The notes below the pieces were generated by a model. It was not told the DNA's origin. It was given only the letters and a program-made list of their open reading frames with translations, and did no database searches. This document shows positions 48,904 to 60,700 of a stretch of 64,000 bases of DNA, in pieces. Each line of letters opens with the position of its first letter. Position 1 is the stretch's first letter. Source of the DNA: Neospora caninum Liverpool (lineage: Eukaryota; Apicomplexa; Conoidasida; Eucoccidiorida; Sarcocystidae); contig NC_018397.1 in NCBI RefSeq assembly GCF_000208865.1, positions 4,555,748-4,619,747 on the forward strand. Direction: 5' to 3'. Made by a program: the position numbers and the translations under genes.

Positions 48904-51900
48904 GGCTTGACACACATCTCCAAGTAACATGAAGGACCACTACAGTGGTTACAAATAACTGTACACACGCAGTGGAGTGCAAGCATAGTACCGTTGTATA
49001 TTTACATATATATATATATATATATATTTGTGCATAACTATGTCTTCCTTCCAACATATATATATATATATATATAACATACATAAATACATATCTATGC
49101 AGGTTTCTGTTACAATTCGTCAGGTGCATTCGTTCTCCGTTACCGGAGAGTACGACTGCAAATCTGTCTGTGCATACAAATGTGATCCGTGGCAAAAGCA
49201 GGTGTTTGATAGCGATGGTTCCAAATGAGCATTTATATGCACCTGTTTCCCCCTACAACAATTGGAACTGAGCCACATTTCTATTTTGGGGGGACGAGCA
49301 ATGAAAACACGCAATTTCCTACGCAACCATACGCTTTCCCTCTCCAGAGACCAGTTTCAAGAGAGCAACGGGAAACACGGAAAAAGAAAATGAAACTGCT
49401 TCCCGAAAAACCTTCCCGTTGCAGTGGCTATGCACCAAATAGAGGCAACAGCAAGCAGAGTGGAAATATGGACGAACGGAAATCCGTACCCATACGAACA
49501 TACCACAAGTAAGAAAAGAACCCCAACAAAGCATCATTAAGATGCAGCTGACTTGAAAGCCTTTGGCCCAGAAGAAATGCAAGAGAAATCGCTCCTCACT
49601 TTTCAAGCCGGGCCGCTTTTTTGCTTAAAAATCGATCATGCGTTTCCCTAGCGGAGCGGAACTCTTTGATCCGCGGCAGAGACAAGCGAGAAAAATACCT
49701 TTCAAGTTCGTGTAGAGTTTGTAGTCTTTATCATAGGTGGGCGGAAGCTGATGCAATAAAGAAAACGAGCTGTCTCACGTCTGAGCCTCGTCTTTCGCTT
49801 AAAAACCGAACAGCGTCGCAATAAGAATAGCCAATAACGCACGATGCTGCTGTACATCGTTGGGGCGTCCCGGACACACACGCGCAGACGAACAGTAGCC
49901 AATATGCTCCGAAGCTCTGAAGGTACGAAACGACAAAGTCTTCCCTACGTTTTAGCGGGTCCGGCACATCTAGCTACCTGAGACGGCGAATCGTGGACCC
50001 AGTCCCATCCCTTGGTTCCTTCTCCGCGCTTGCTCGAACGTTTAGGCTCTCGCCACCCAAGAGTCATTTCCCCTGCACGGTGGTTCGCTGTTCTGCATTG
50101 AGTGACACGAGCGTCCGTCGGAATCCGGTCACGTCACCAAGCCTTCTTTTGACGGGTTTCAGTGGATAATGTGCAAGTGTGTCTCGACCACGCAAACCCT
50201 AAGTAACGTACTGCTCCTCCACACACGATCAGCAGCCAAGAGATATGACCGCGGACGTTTACAGATGTAGCGGAGAACCCTGTTTCGGAGCGGGGGAAAG
50301 GCTGCTGCAAACTGTTTCTTAGGCAAGCCAGTTGAGAAACGCTCATCCGACCGGAAGGAAAAATCGTCATCATAAATGCAAAGACGTTAGAGGGAAAAAG
50401 CCGAACGTTGTCGAGGCGCCGCTGGTATACCTGTGCAAAGCAGGTTGGTTGGAGAGCAGGACGTTGTCCACTCGAATGTGAGAAGCCGACTCAGATCAAC
50501 TAGTAGGTCCACGCTGCGTAAAAGCGTGGAATCCCTGAACGGCATGGATGTCTCTGAAGCAAAGTCAGCCAACGCAACGGCAATCAAGGAAGCTATGCTT
50601 GGACGGGCGCACAGATATATACGAACATGGCGCGTCTGTGGGACAAGAAACAGTACTTCGACCCTCCCATAGAACGGCAGCCAGTAAAGAGCCCTCTCTG
50701 GCACGTTTTTATCATTTTTGCACTGCCTTCCTGTAGTGTTTCAGTGCCCCGGACTATGATCTGTTCAGATGCATCTGGTTGTAATGGCACTTTCTGTCTT
50801 CTGATTGGAAGAGCCATCTGTTTCCCTTCATAAATGCGCAGCGCTCTCATGCAGGGAAAGAAGGTGCTTATTTGAAGTGAACGGTTTGGTAAACATGAGC
50901 AGGGCGTCCCGATATACTCACGTGTACCATACACTTTAAGGATAAACAAGTTAGGAGGGAAGACAATATGCCAGCATAAAACGCTTCTGAAGAGCCTTGG
51001 AAGTTCGGTGACTGAAATTTAATCTACCACATCTTCATTCCCCATCACTACGTGTGGGCGGATCTTCTAAACCAGGTTTCGTGGTCTGCTTTACCAGAAT
51101 ACGCCGCTGTTCGACGCTGCAAGGTAATGCCAGTTGTAGCAGCCTCGGGTGGGGTTCAGATGTCGATTGACGTTGCGCGCTTCTTCATCGTATGCGGAAA
51201 CCAATATTCTTATCTGACGAAATATGGACTGCCCCCCCTTTTATCCATTCGACGCTAACGAGTGTTCGCTGCTCGTCTCGTTTGTGGGCACCTCGTCAGG
51301 GCCACTAGGAACAGAACATAACATTCGCCTCGGCCGTTCAACATCCTGTACGTCACGGGCGACGTGCCTTAAACAATGATGAGTCGCAATGCCTCGAAAT
51401 GCACCTGCTTTTTTCACTACTTGCGGAGATAGCCTGTGGTGTAGCAGTTTAGCATGGTGGCCTAGCCTACGTAAGAGTACCATTCACCAACTTTCGAAAA
51501 CACTTCCCTGCAGTAGGTTTCTTACTGTCTCGTCCGCGGTCTCGTGTATCTTGCTACGTATGCCCTGTAGTGGAAAGGAACAAGACTGCAGCGGCTGTAG
51601 CCAAGGAAGCAAGATGGCAGGTCGGTGATCGCACTTGTGGCTCCCGTTTCCGGGAGGATTACTGACCGACCAGAAGCACCGCAAACACGTTGACAGGAAA
51701 GTATCGCCCCTCGAGTCTCACCCCTCTCAGGACGGGGACTGAAGTCATCAGGCCCGCTTTTTCGTGTCGTTCGCGGTAATACATTGTTCCACATTGCATC
51801 TCATATTTATGGACACAGTGGTTCGCGCGTGCGAATGAACTATTGAAAGGCTTTTCGGTTCCACAAACGAGCCTAGAGGCACATCGGTGCATGACCGGTT

Positions 51901-53122
51901 GACCACTATGACGTAGATTCCTCATGACTCATCATGGCATTCTTCTTGAGTAGCTCCAACGGGCTATAGTGTCTAGGCGAAAGGCACGTTTCCAACCTTT
52001 GGCTAAACCGTCTATGTGTCGGAACCTCTCCAGAATGCATTGATCCTTCTATGCTGCTTCAGCCACATGGCATGATCAAAGGACAAAATCCTTTGGGCGG
52101 TTCCGCCCTAGCATTCATACACCCCCCTCTAAGCAGGATGAAGGCCGAGTAGCTAGCCGGGCACCGGCGCTCTCTTTGCTCGGACCACAGCTCGAGAAAA
52201 AGGGGACTGAGAGAGTCTTGTGCTAGAGGGTCGATGCATGGCTGGCAGTTGTGCAAAGAAATGTCTTTGTCCCCGTGACATACGTTTCAGTTTTGGATGC
52301 AACTGTCTTTTTTCTTTGCTTTTTGTGGGCGTGCGCGGCCCCTCCTCTCAATCTGGGCCCAGCGCCCCTGCCACGACTGTAGTCGCTTCCTCTCGACGCA
52401 AGAAGCACATATTTAGAAAACCGTGAGGATTTTTCCTTTGTGAAGCAGCTCTCCCTTGATCTTTTTGCTTTTTCCGCAATTTCTGTGTGAAACTTCTTGC
52501 TGCACGACGAAAACCGTTTCTTCTCCCGTTGCATCAAGGAATACCGCAAAATCGACGGCTGGATCTGACTCCAACGTTCTCGCCGAACAATTATAGCAGA
52601 GTAAGAGACACCGATCCTTTTCCCGCGCCACAAAACACTCAATTTTTTGTCCGCACATACCGTTCTTTCCGTTCCTCACTACCCTCTGTCTTCTTTCCTC
52701 GCATCGTCGCCTTGTCACCCAGCCCTGTCTTCTTCCCAAAGGAGCAACCGGCAATGAACGAGTTCCTCCTAGTGGCTCTTGTCAATTGCACAGAGTACTG
52801 CTAAGAAGGATATGCTGCTACTCAAAAACAGTTTGTTCAGAGGCGAACACTCGTACGTGCTTTTCAAGTGTGTCAGCAGTGTTGAAAGCCAACGAAAAAG
52901 CTTCTTTCGCGTCCTCCTCGTCGCTCTCTGCCGCATCTCCGCTACAACGTCCGTCCTGGCCAATTGGCCAAGGCACGGTTTTTAGAGTTCTTGAGGAAAC
53001 ACCACGTCTTCTTCTCAGGTCCGAATAAACTCATTCCGTGCCTTGCTGCGGCTTCTGTTTCTAGGGGGAAACGCTGATGTGGTTATAAACTCGATTGTAT
53101 TGAGACTGCGTCGGTGTCGAAG
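48904..53122. other. Divergent intergenic region between the P450 and EF-hand genes
   Basis: This 4.2 kb separates two divergent start codons. Only short scattered frames occur and none has supported splice sites. TA microsatellites lie at 49006-49027 and 49056-49076, close upstream of the P450 start. Both promoters should lie here but I cannot point to core elements. Confidence 0.5.
49006..49076. repeat. Two TA microsatellites near the P450 start
   Basis: TA runs at 49006-49027 and 49056-49076 are separated by 28 bases. They lie 100-170 bases upstream of the P450 start codon, in its likely leader or promoter. Confidence 0.9.
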
Positions 53123-55840
53123 ATGATGAGCAACTTAGTTCGTCCTATCAAGCTCCAGGAGCAGCACCTCCGTCTCATTTAGTAAGCTTCAGCTTTGGGC
53201 TTTAAATACTCGCCTGCTTCCTACGAATTGCTGGTTTTAGCCTTTTTCTCTCACGGACAGGCGCAACTCAGGGTGGATTTCATCTTTCCGTGGCCGTCTC
53301 GCCTCTCTCTACGGCGATCTCTAGCGTTGTTTCCTCTCTTCGTTCCGTGCTTCTTCTGTTCATGTTTTCTCTCCGAGAAACATCTCTGTTTTCTTTGTTG
53401 AGCAAGGATGGTCTTCCACCGTTCCGTTCTCCATCTGCATCTTTCTGTTCGCACGCCCATGTTCGTGTACGACATTGACATTTTCTTCTGTCTTTTCATC
53501 TCCGTTTTGCAGTGTCCATCTGTCTGCTGATCTCTGACTCGCCAACCAGTTTCACTTCTCTCGCTCCGAAGCGAGTACTCGTGTGTTTTTTCTCTCGATT
53601 GCCTTCCTGGGTTTTCCGTGTCCTTTGCTTGCTCGCAGTGACGATTTTCGTCTTCTTGACGAGAACCGAGACGGCTTCATCGACCAGATCCAGGTACGCG
53701 CGGCGTTGTTATTTTCTTTGTTATTGCCGACCCATGCTGATCTGTGTGTTGTCTCCCTCTTTGTCAGTTTCTCCTCACGCGTTTCCGGCTCTGTCTTCCC
53801 CCCGCGGGGTCTCCTGCAGTATGCTACGCTGGTGCGCGCTCTAGGTCAGACGGTGTCTGACAGGGAGATTGATCGCTCTTGGCAGAGTAAGGCGCACAAG
53901 AGAAAGCTTCCACCGTCGTGTGCCGCGAAGCCTCGGTGCATCCAAGCCAACAGAGTTTTATTGGAAAAAAATGCAGAGGAAACGCAGAGGAAAAAGTGGT
54001 TCTCGGCGGATGCAAAAAAAAGGGGGAGGGAACAAGCATTCAGTCGAATTCCCGTGCGAGTCGGAAGCCATGTTTGCTGAGTTTGAGCCGAACGGACAGG
54101 ACACACAAAAAGCAGCAAAAGAGAACACGACGAGAAGGGGAGAAATAGTATCAATCAATATGTGCTGTCGCCCAACCAAAAATTGCCACGGGCTTTTTTC
54201 TGTCTTCACACACAGTGAGACGCCGCTGAGGGGACGATTTCACGAGAACTGTCGCCTTTTCTATGCATAAATATCTTCACGTATCACGTAGACGCATTCG
54301 GCTAAAACAGACTCTCCGTGGCTGGCCGTCCTTTCTCGGCCCCTTTGCTTCTTGCTTTCCGTCCTCCTCAACTTTCCCCGATCTCACGCTGGCCTTTTCC
54401 CCATTGTGGTCCTGGGTCTGTTCCGCGATTCTGTTCTTTGCGTGCAGTTGCACTTGAAGAACAGCGCAAGCAAAACGAAGAAGCGAAGGCCGCACAGGAG
54501 AAAAAGGAGGCGCAGGCGAAGAAGGAAGCCGCTCCAGGGACTCTAGGGCTGCCAAAAAAACAGCCACCGCCTAAACCGGTTGCCCCTCCTCAGAGTATGT
54601 CCTTTCTTCTCTCTGGTTTGCCTCTTTTCGTGCCGAGGTCATCCTTCTCGTTCATGGGGCTGTTTCTTCTGTTGCTTCTCCGGCTCTTTTTCTCTGTATA
54701 CTTGCCGGCGCTTTCTCTTTTGTCTTTCTTTTTGCCCCTCTGAATGCATGTGTGTTGATGTGGCACGCACGCATGTTTATATCTACTCAGAAACATATTC
54801 CTGTCTATCTGTAGATATCATATAGACATGAGTATGCACACCTTTTTCCACCTGTCCAAGGCAAACTGAACCCCCCCCCCCCCCTTCCAGCCCCCGCTGT
54901 GCCTCTTGCCATGTCGCTCCCTTTATGTTCACCCGTGTATGCATGTATGCATACATATGTGTTGACAAGTAATCGGTGCTTTTTCGCCAGTCCCGTTGTT
55001 TAGTTTTCTGTGTTCATGGACGGATGTCCAGAGCGTCGCGGAACGATTACCGGAGAGGACTCCGGTGCCATCGGCAGGGTTTCTTAATGCTTTTTAGCTC
55101 CGTGACACAAAGTCCCTCTCGCAATGCATATTTATATATGTACACGCGTGTAAAGATCTGGGCGTACACTGTTGCGCATACCTGCTTTTTGTACTATCGT
55201 TTTTTTGTTCCAGACGAAGTGAATTTCCAAGTGTTTACAAAGGTGTTTGCGGAGAACTACATTCCGGTGATATCGGAGAAGACCCTTCGTCAAGCGTTTC
55301 AGCTGTTTGATCCGAAAAACACCGGAAAGCTCTCCTCTCAACAACTGCAAGACATCGTCATGAACAGGGGCGAGCCTCTGTCAAAAGCAGAGTTCGACGA
55401 GCTGGTTCTCCTAGCGGGGCTGGACGGCCAGAAAAGCTTCGATTATACGCAACTGGTCAAGCGGTAAGAAAAAGTGGGAAATAGATCTTGGAGGAAGACG
55501 TGAGCACAGGGACAGGAACAGCGTGGTTTGGAGATCGCGTTCGCTTTTTCTGTGCGATTTTGTTTCCGGAGTCGTTATTCAAAGGATTTCGGGAACAATG
55601 TATAAGGCCAGGAAGCTTGCAGAGGCAGATATGTTTCGCCATCTTTCGTCCATTCCTAGTCGTCTCAATCGTATAGTCTGTTTTATCTGTTCTGTCGTCT
55701 CCATCTTCGACTGTTCGCCCCCGTTTTTCTGCCTCATCCCCCTTTTTTTTCTCTGTGTGCTTATGCGGGGCTTTGCTGGCTGCTCGATCAGGCTTCTCAA
55801 AGGCCCTGCCGGAATCGCAACAATCAATGCGACTCGATAA
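53123..55840 (+). CDS. EF-hand protein resembling dynein regulatory complex subunit 8 (EFCAB2)
   Basis: Proposed exons are 53123-53181, 53639-53693, 53820-53886, 54448-54594, 55214-55463 and 55792-55840, giving 208 residues with consistent phases. The N-terminal lobe has one EF-hand loop, DENRDGFIDQIQ (residues 27-38), with Gln instead of Glu at loop position 12. It is followed by YATLVRALGQTVSDREID, a typical next helix. A Lys/Glu/Ala-rich insert (about 62-95) and a Pro stretch link it to a C-terminal lobe with degenerate loops (FDPKNTGKLSSQQLQDIV). The phrase AENYIPVISEKTLRQAFQLF and the GEPLSKAEFDEL that follows resemble EFCAB2/DRC8 of motile axonemes. Calmodulin-like or myosin-light-chain-like assignments are alternatives. 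In this group only male gametes build flagella, which would predict gamete expression. Confidence 0.72.
54871..54884. repeat. Homopolymer run of 14 C
   Basis: A run of C in the intron between EF-hand exons 4 and 5. It has no coding consequence and is a likely site of length polymorphism. Confidence 0.9.
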
Positions 55841-57343
55841 GGGAAGACGACGGCAGATGTAGCTTGCTGTAATGGATAATTGAAAGTGCAGAGGGAAAAG
55901 CGGAAGAGAGGCGATGATGGACAGCAAAGGGGATGAACAGGTGACAAAATCGTGCAAGATCACCGTAGAAAAAGGAAGCGCGCAACTCTTGTAATACTTG
56001 ACATACGCACGTATAGAGGATTTTTCGATAACCTTCTGCACTCGAGGTGTCTAGGGAGCAAGGTCCCCTAGTATGTGATCAGAACCAGGCTGTCTTTCCC
56101 TGATGTTCCCTGCTTCACTCTCTGTTTTCCTCGTCACCGTCCACGTTCTCTTTTCCTGGTTCTCTATCCCGATCCCTTCCTCTTCCCCTTCTCTGTACGA
56201 TGTGTCTCTTCTTTTTCTCTTGCCTGTTGTTGGGTTTTTGTCAATATTGCCGGTTTCTGTTTCTCTAGCCTGTTTTCCTGCACTGCTTTCTCCGTCTTCG
56301 CCCTCGTGCGTCTCTGTAACCGTTTACCCTGTTAACTGAAGAGGAGCAATTGTCGCTGATACTACTCGCCCGTTAGCAACAACCCGACAACAATTCTTTC
56401 TTGCGGACAGGCGTGACCCGCGTCTCCCCTAAAAATAGGACCTTTGCCCTCGCGCAGGAAGCAACATAAATATCTGCGTGCTTCGACGTAGTGTAGTGCA
56501 AATCTCCATCATATTTGGAATTTGCTTGTATCTGGTACATGTCTGTAGATATATACACATAATATATTTATACTCTCAAGGTATACACCCCCGTGGTTCC
56601 CAATAAGTAGCTTTTTTCTGTCTACGTCGGAGAGACACTGTACGGCGTATCGTCAGCCGTCATGCGTGTATGGATATATATATATATATATATATATGCC
56701 AAGATTCAAATATACATCTCGATTTGTATCTATACAGAATTTATACCGCTGTGTATGCGCCTCCCTATCGATGCCTGCATCCGGTTTCAAAATTATAAAT
56801 CCAGTATACAAATACGTGACGCTATATAGTCGTCGCGTGCGCTACAAGTTCACCAGTGCTTTGAGAACGTGTCCAACTAAATGCCGCGCACCCTCTGCGT
56901 TCGCGTCGCAGAAAATTTTAAACTACAAGAGGTCGAATCGTCTGTGCTACAGAGGTGTACCTAAGACGGAACCTGCATCGCAGAGCTAGGTTTCCGTCAA
57001 AGGTTCCGAAAGCACCACGCGGGGGACTTTGGAGCGAGGCGAAAGGTGTGCTTTTTGTCGCCACGCAGAAGCAGATGCATGAAGCAACACTCAACTGTTT
57101 GTCTATATTTCAACCGGGGGGCGAACAGGCAGAGAGACACAGAGGGATGAGCAGCAGAGAGGGAGCGAGTGCAGACGCTCTCCGAGAGACAAGGAAGCGC
57201 TCCAGCACACACCTCCGGGAAAGCCCAAGCGAGAGAGAGGAAGACTCAGAGGAGAGGAAGAAAGAAGAATTGGTGCACAAGCAGGACGCGGGACAGGAAA
57301 GCGCAGACTAAGAATTCGACAAACAGCAGAGAGGATAACGCAG
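55841..57343. other. Convergent intergenic region with a TA microsatellite
   Basis: The EF-hand and coiled-coil genes converge here, so this holds both 3' UTRs. A TA run spans 56674-56697. No supported coding frame was found. Confidence 0.55.
56674..56697. repeat. TA microsatellite
   Basis: Twelve AT units in the convergent intergenic region. Confidence 0.95.
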
Positions 57344-57746
57344 TTAGGAAGATAAAGGGACGGATGAGAGACTTTTGAGGGAGGAGGAACAGGAAGACGG
57401 TGCGCTCTGCCCCGGCTCGGCTGGCCTCTCTGGCTCGTGCCCTGGAACAACATGAACAAGGCGTGACAGAAAGCGGGCCCACTTGTCGCGGTGTCCCCGC
57501 GATACAGTGCTTTTAAGTGGCTACACGTTTGCCGGCTGCATGCACACCACCTGCAGGTTCATGCGGACTGGGACTCATAACTGTTCACACAAACACTGTG
57601 CATGGGTCTTACATGTGCATCTACCTCTAAATCGACACACCTACACAATAGAGGGAGCCTCGCCATACATTTGGTTATAACGATATGTTCGAGTGAACTC
57701 GTGAACGAAATGCCCTTTACAGTTTTTTTCAGTAGCAAGTATGCAA

Positions 57747-57787
<41 letters not shown>

Positions 57788-60700
57788 ATCTTCTGGACCT
57801 GTTTCCGTTCAAGATGAATATATACATGTTGATGTATTTCATTTGGAAAGGGTGATCAGAGGGCGGCGAGGAACCGACGTTCGCAAGAACAGAGCTATGA
57901 GACTACCAGGGAAAGAAAATGTAACGCCTTTGCCGCAAAACTGCAGCAGACGAACAGGAAGCAGGCCGACGAGGCGAACTCAGAGAGACAGGCGAAAACG
58001 CGGGTTCCACAGTAAAGAAGAAAACTTGAAACAGGGTAGCAAGAACAGACTGCGATGAAACAGAACTGCGGCTTCCTCGGTTTCGTTGCTCTGTTTCCTA
58101 CCGTTACCTGGGAGATGTAGAAAAGACGCAGAAGCCGAGCGCAGAGAGGCCAATCCTTGACTCTCCGCGCTTGGCGTTTGTAGCCTGCAGGAGAGGGAGA
58201 GGAAGAGTGTCCAGGAGCGATGGAGAGTGAAAGAGAGACAGGAGCGAGAGGGCGAGAGACGGAGAAGGACGGGCCCAACGAGACCGTGGTGGGAACCGAA
58301 AAAGAGACAAGGGACGACAGACGTTCTGAAGAAAACACAGAACGAGGGAAAGATCAGGTGTAGGAGATATCTCCGAGGTTTTCCCGTGAGTAATCGATGC
58401 CTCGCAAGTCTCTTCCGCAATCCTCAGTTGCCTTTACTCTCCCCGTGAGGTATGTCCCGTTTTCTGGCTGCTCACCATTGCTGCTGGTAAAGAGATTCTA
58501 AACTCCGTGTTTGGCTTCTATGGGTCTCAATCCTTTCGCCGAGCTCCTGGCGCCGTGCCGCCAGCGCCGCTGAGGCGTCCTCCAATCTTTCGAAGCTCGG
58601 AGAGTTGAAAAAACCTAAGACACGAATCGTGAAGAACGACCGATGAAAGAGAGGCACATACGCACCACCATTTGCTGGACCGAAACGAAGGACGACAGAC
58701 AGGGACTACAAGAGTAGTGAGAGGAATTGAAGATAGCCAGAATCGAGGGGGCCGTACAAACGAAAACTAGACGAGGAAGGAAAAGGTGATTAAAGAGAAA
58801 TCACACCCGAGGGAAAAGCTGGGGAGGTTTGTCGTCGGGGAAAGTGCGAAGTAAAACACGACTATATAAAATAGTTACGTCTCTCTATCCTCGTCTCCGC
58901 CCCCGGTAGTCCGTCTCCCTCTCCATCTGCTCCTCATTTTCTTGTGCTTTCTCTCGCTGGTCGTCTGTCCGGCATTCTCTCTCTGTGGACAGCGAAGGAC
59001 GTGTGCGTGTGTGTGCGGAGAAGAACTAGACAACAGAGGGAAGGTTCGCTTCGCTCGTGTTTGCCTCCTTCCTGCCCTGTTTCGTTTCGTCGTACTTCTG
59101 CGATGAGCCTCTGGCTGCCCGCGGGACGTCGCGGGTCCGTGTGCCATCTGAGCCGTGGAAGAAACTGTCCTTCGAATGCGCCTCGCGCTCTCTCCCTCAT
59201 CTGCTTCTTCCTCCCTCTCTACCCAGTGCCACGTCTTGTCTCCTCCCTCTTCTCTCTCTCCTCTTCTTCCTCTGAGTCTTCTCTCCCCTTCGACGTCTCC
59301 AGCAGATCCCGGTCGTAGCCTTGTCCGTGATGCGCTCTCATCTGCGCGTCTCTCCGGCGTTTCCTTTTTCGGAACCTCTCCCCGTTCTCCTCGCCTCAGG
59401 TCTCCTTTTCTCGCTCGCTCGTCGTGTTCTCTCTGTCGAAGGATTCTACGCCCTTCAGCTCGAGGTGCTCCAGCAGTCGCGAGATCGATACGCGCAAGCA
59501 GAGCTTGTTCGTAGCTTCTTCGCAAGTCTCTGTGTGTCTCTGTGTGGTCCTCTCGCCTGGCGAGAGAAGAAGAGGGGCGTCTCGGGACAACCGAAGAGAC
59601 AGGAGACTCAGTTGTCTTTCTCTCTTCTTGACAGTGCGAGCGTCTGCGAATCCAGTTTCGTGCCGCACTCAGGTCGCGCGGCGCCGATTCACTGGCGATG
59701 TTCGCCTGTGGGAATCTGTACAGAGATAGTTGGCCTGCACTGTTGGTGCGGCTGGCGGCGAGGAAAGGCGAAAGAGAGCTGAGCGAGGGAAAAGGCGAAG
59801 TGAGCGTGTCCGTCGCATTTTCAAAGGAACTGCTTCGGGTTGGCGGCTGAGCTGTCGATACAGCCGAATTCCGAATGCTGAGGCGAGACGGCGTCCGGAG
59901 AAACGCTTGGAGAAGAAACGGAGGCAGAATCGTCGATTCACTCGAGGAAAGAGACGACGTCGACCGCCGATACACTGAGGAAGCCAAGGCTCGCGCAGCT
60001 GCGCCCATATCGCTGCTGACGGGTTGAGGGCCCAAATCTTCTCTGCGAACTTGGCCCCGGGGCGCAGCGCCGGAGCTGAGCGCAAACGAAGGCGAGAGAC
60101 GGGACGAAGCCCCAGGCGGCAGAAGGGAAGGAGACACCGAGGAGGAAAACGAAGACGATCGCGCCCGAAGAAACGGATTCGCCGTCGCTTGGTGACGGTC
60201 GTGCACGAAATCACAGGACTGAGTCGCAAGAGCGCAGGAGGCGCGGCTGGCGCTTGAGGGAAGCGACGAGGCGGAGAGAGGGAATACAGCCGGCGGAGCC
60301 AGCAAGCGGGTCTCTAGCCGGAGAAGGTCCAGTTGCTCTTTCTGAACAAATTTCGACATGGCCTGAACGTGTTGAAGTCTTTCTTCACATTTGCTGCTTT
60401 CCTAAGCACGAGAAGCGAAACCAGAAAGCAGGAAAGCGGGACGCGCAGGCGCTTAGGGACGGACAAATCAGGACACACCTTGCGCTGTCTCATCCACACA
60501 GGCGGAATTCGCGCGTTCTCTTTGGAGTTGACAGATTTACCTGCTCTGCATGCATGGCGCGTAGCTCTGCCTGGGTTCTCGCTTCCATTGCCTCGGAGTG
60601 CAGCCGCTTGATCTCTGCCTCTTTTTTCTCCACCTGGAGAAGAAGCGTCTGCGTCTTTTGTCTCTCTTCCTCCACCGCATGCTGCCGGCGATCGAGGTCC

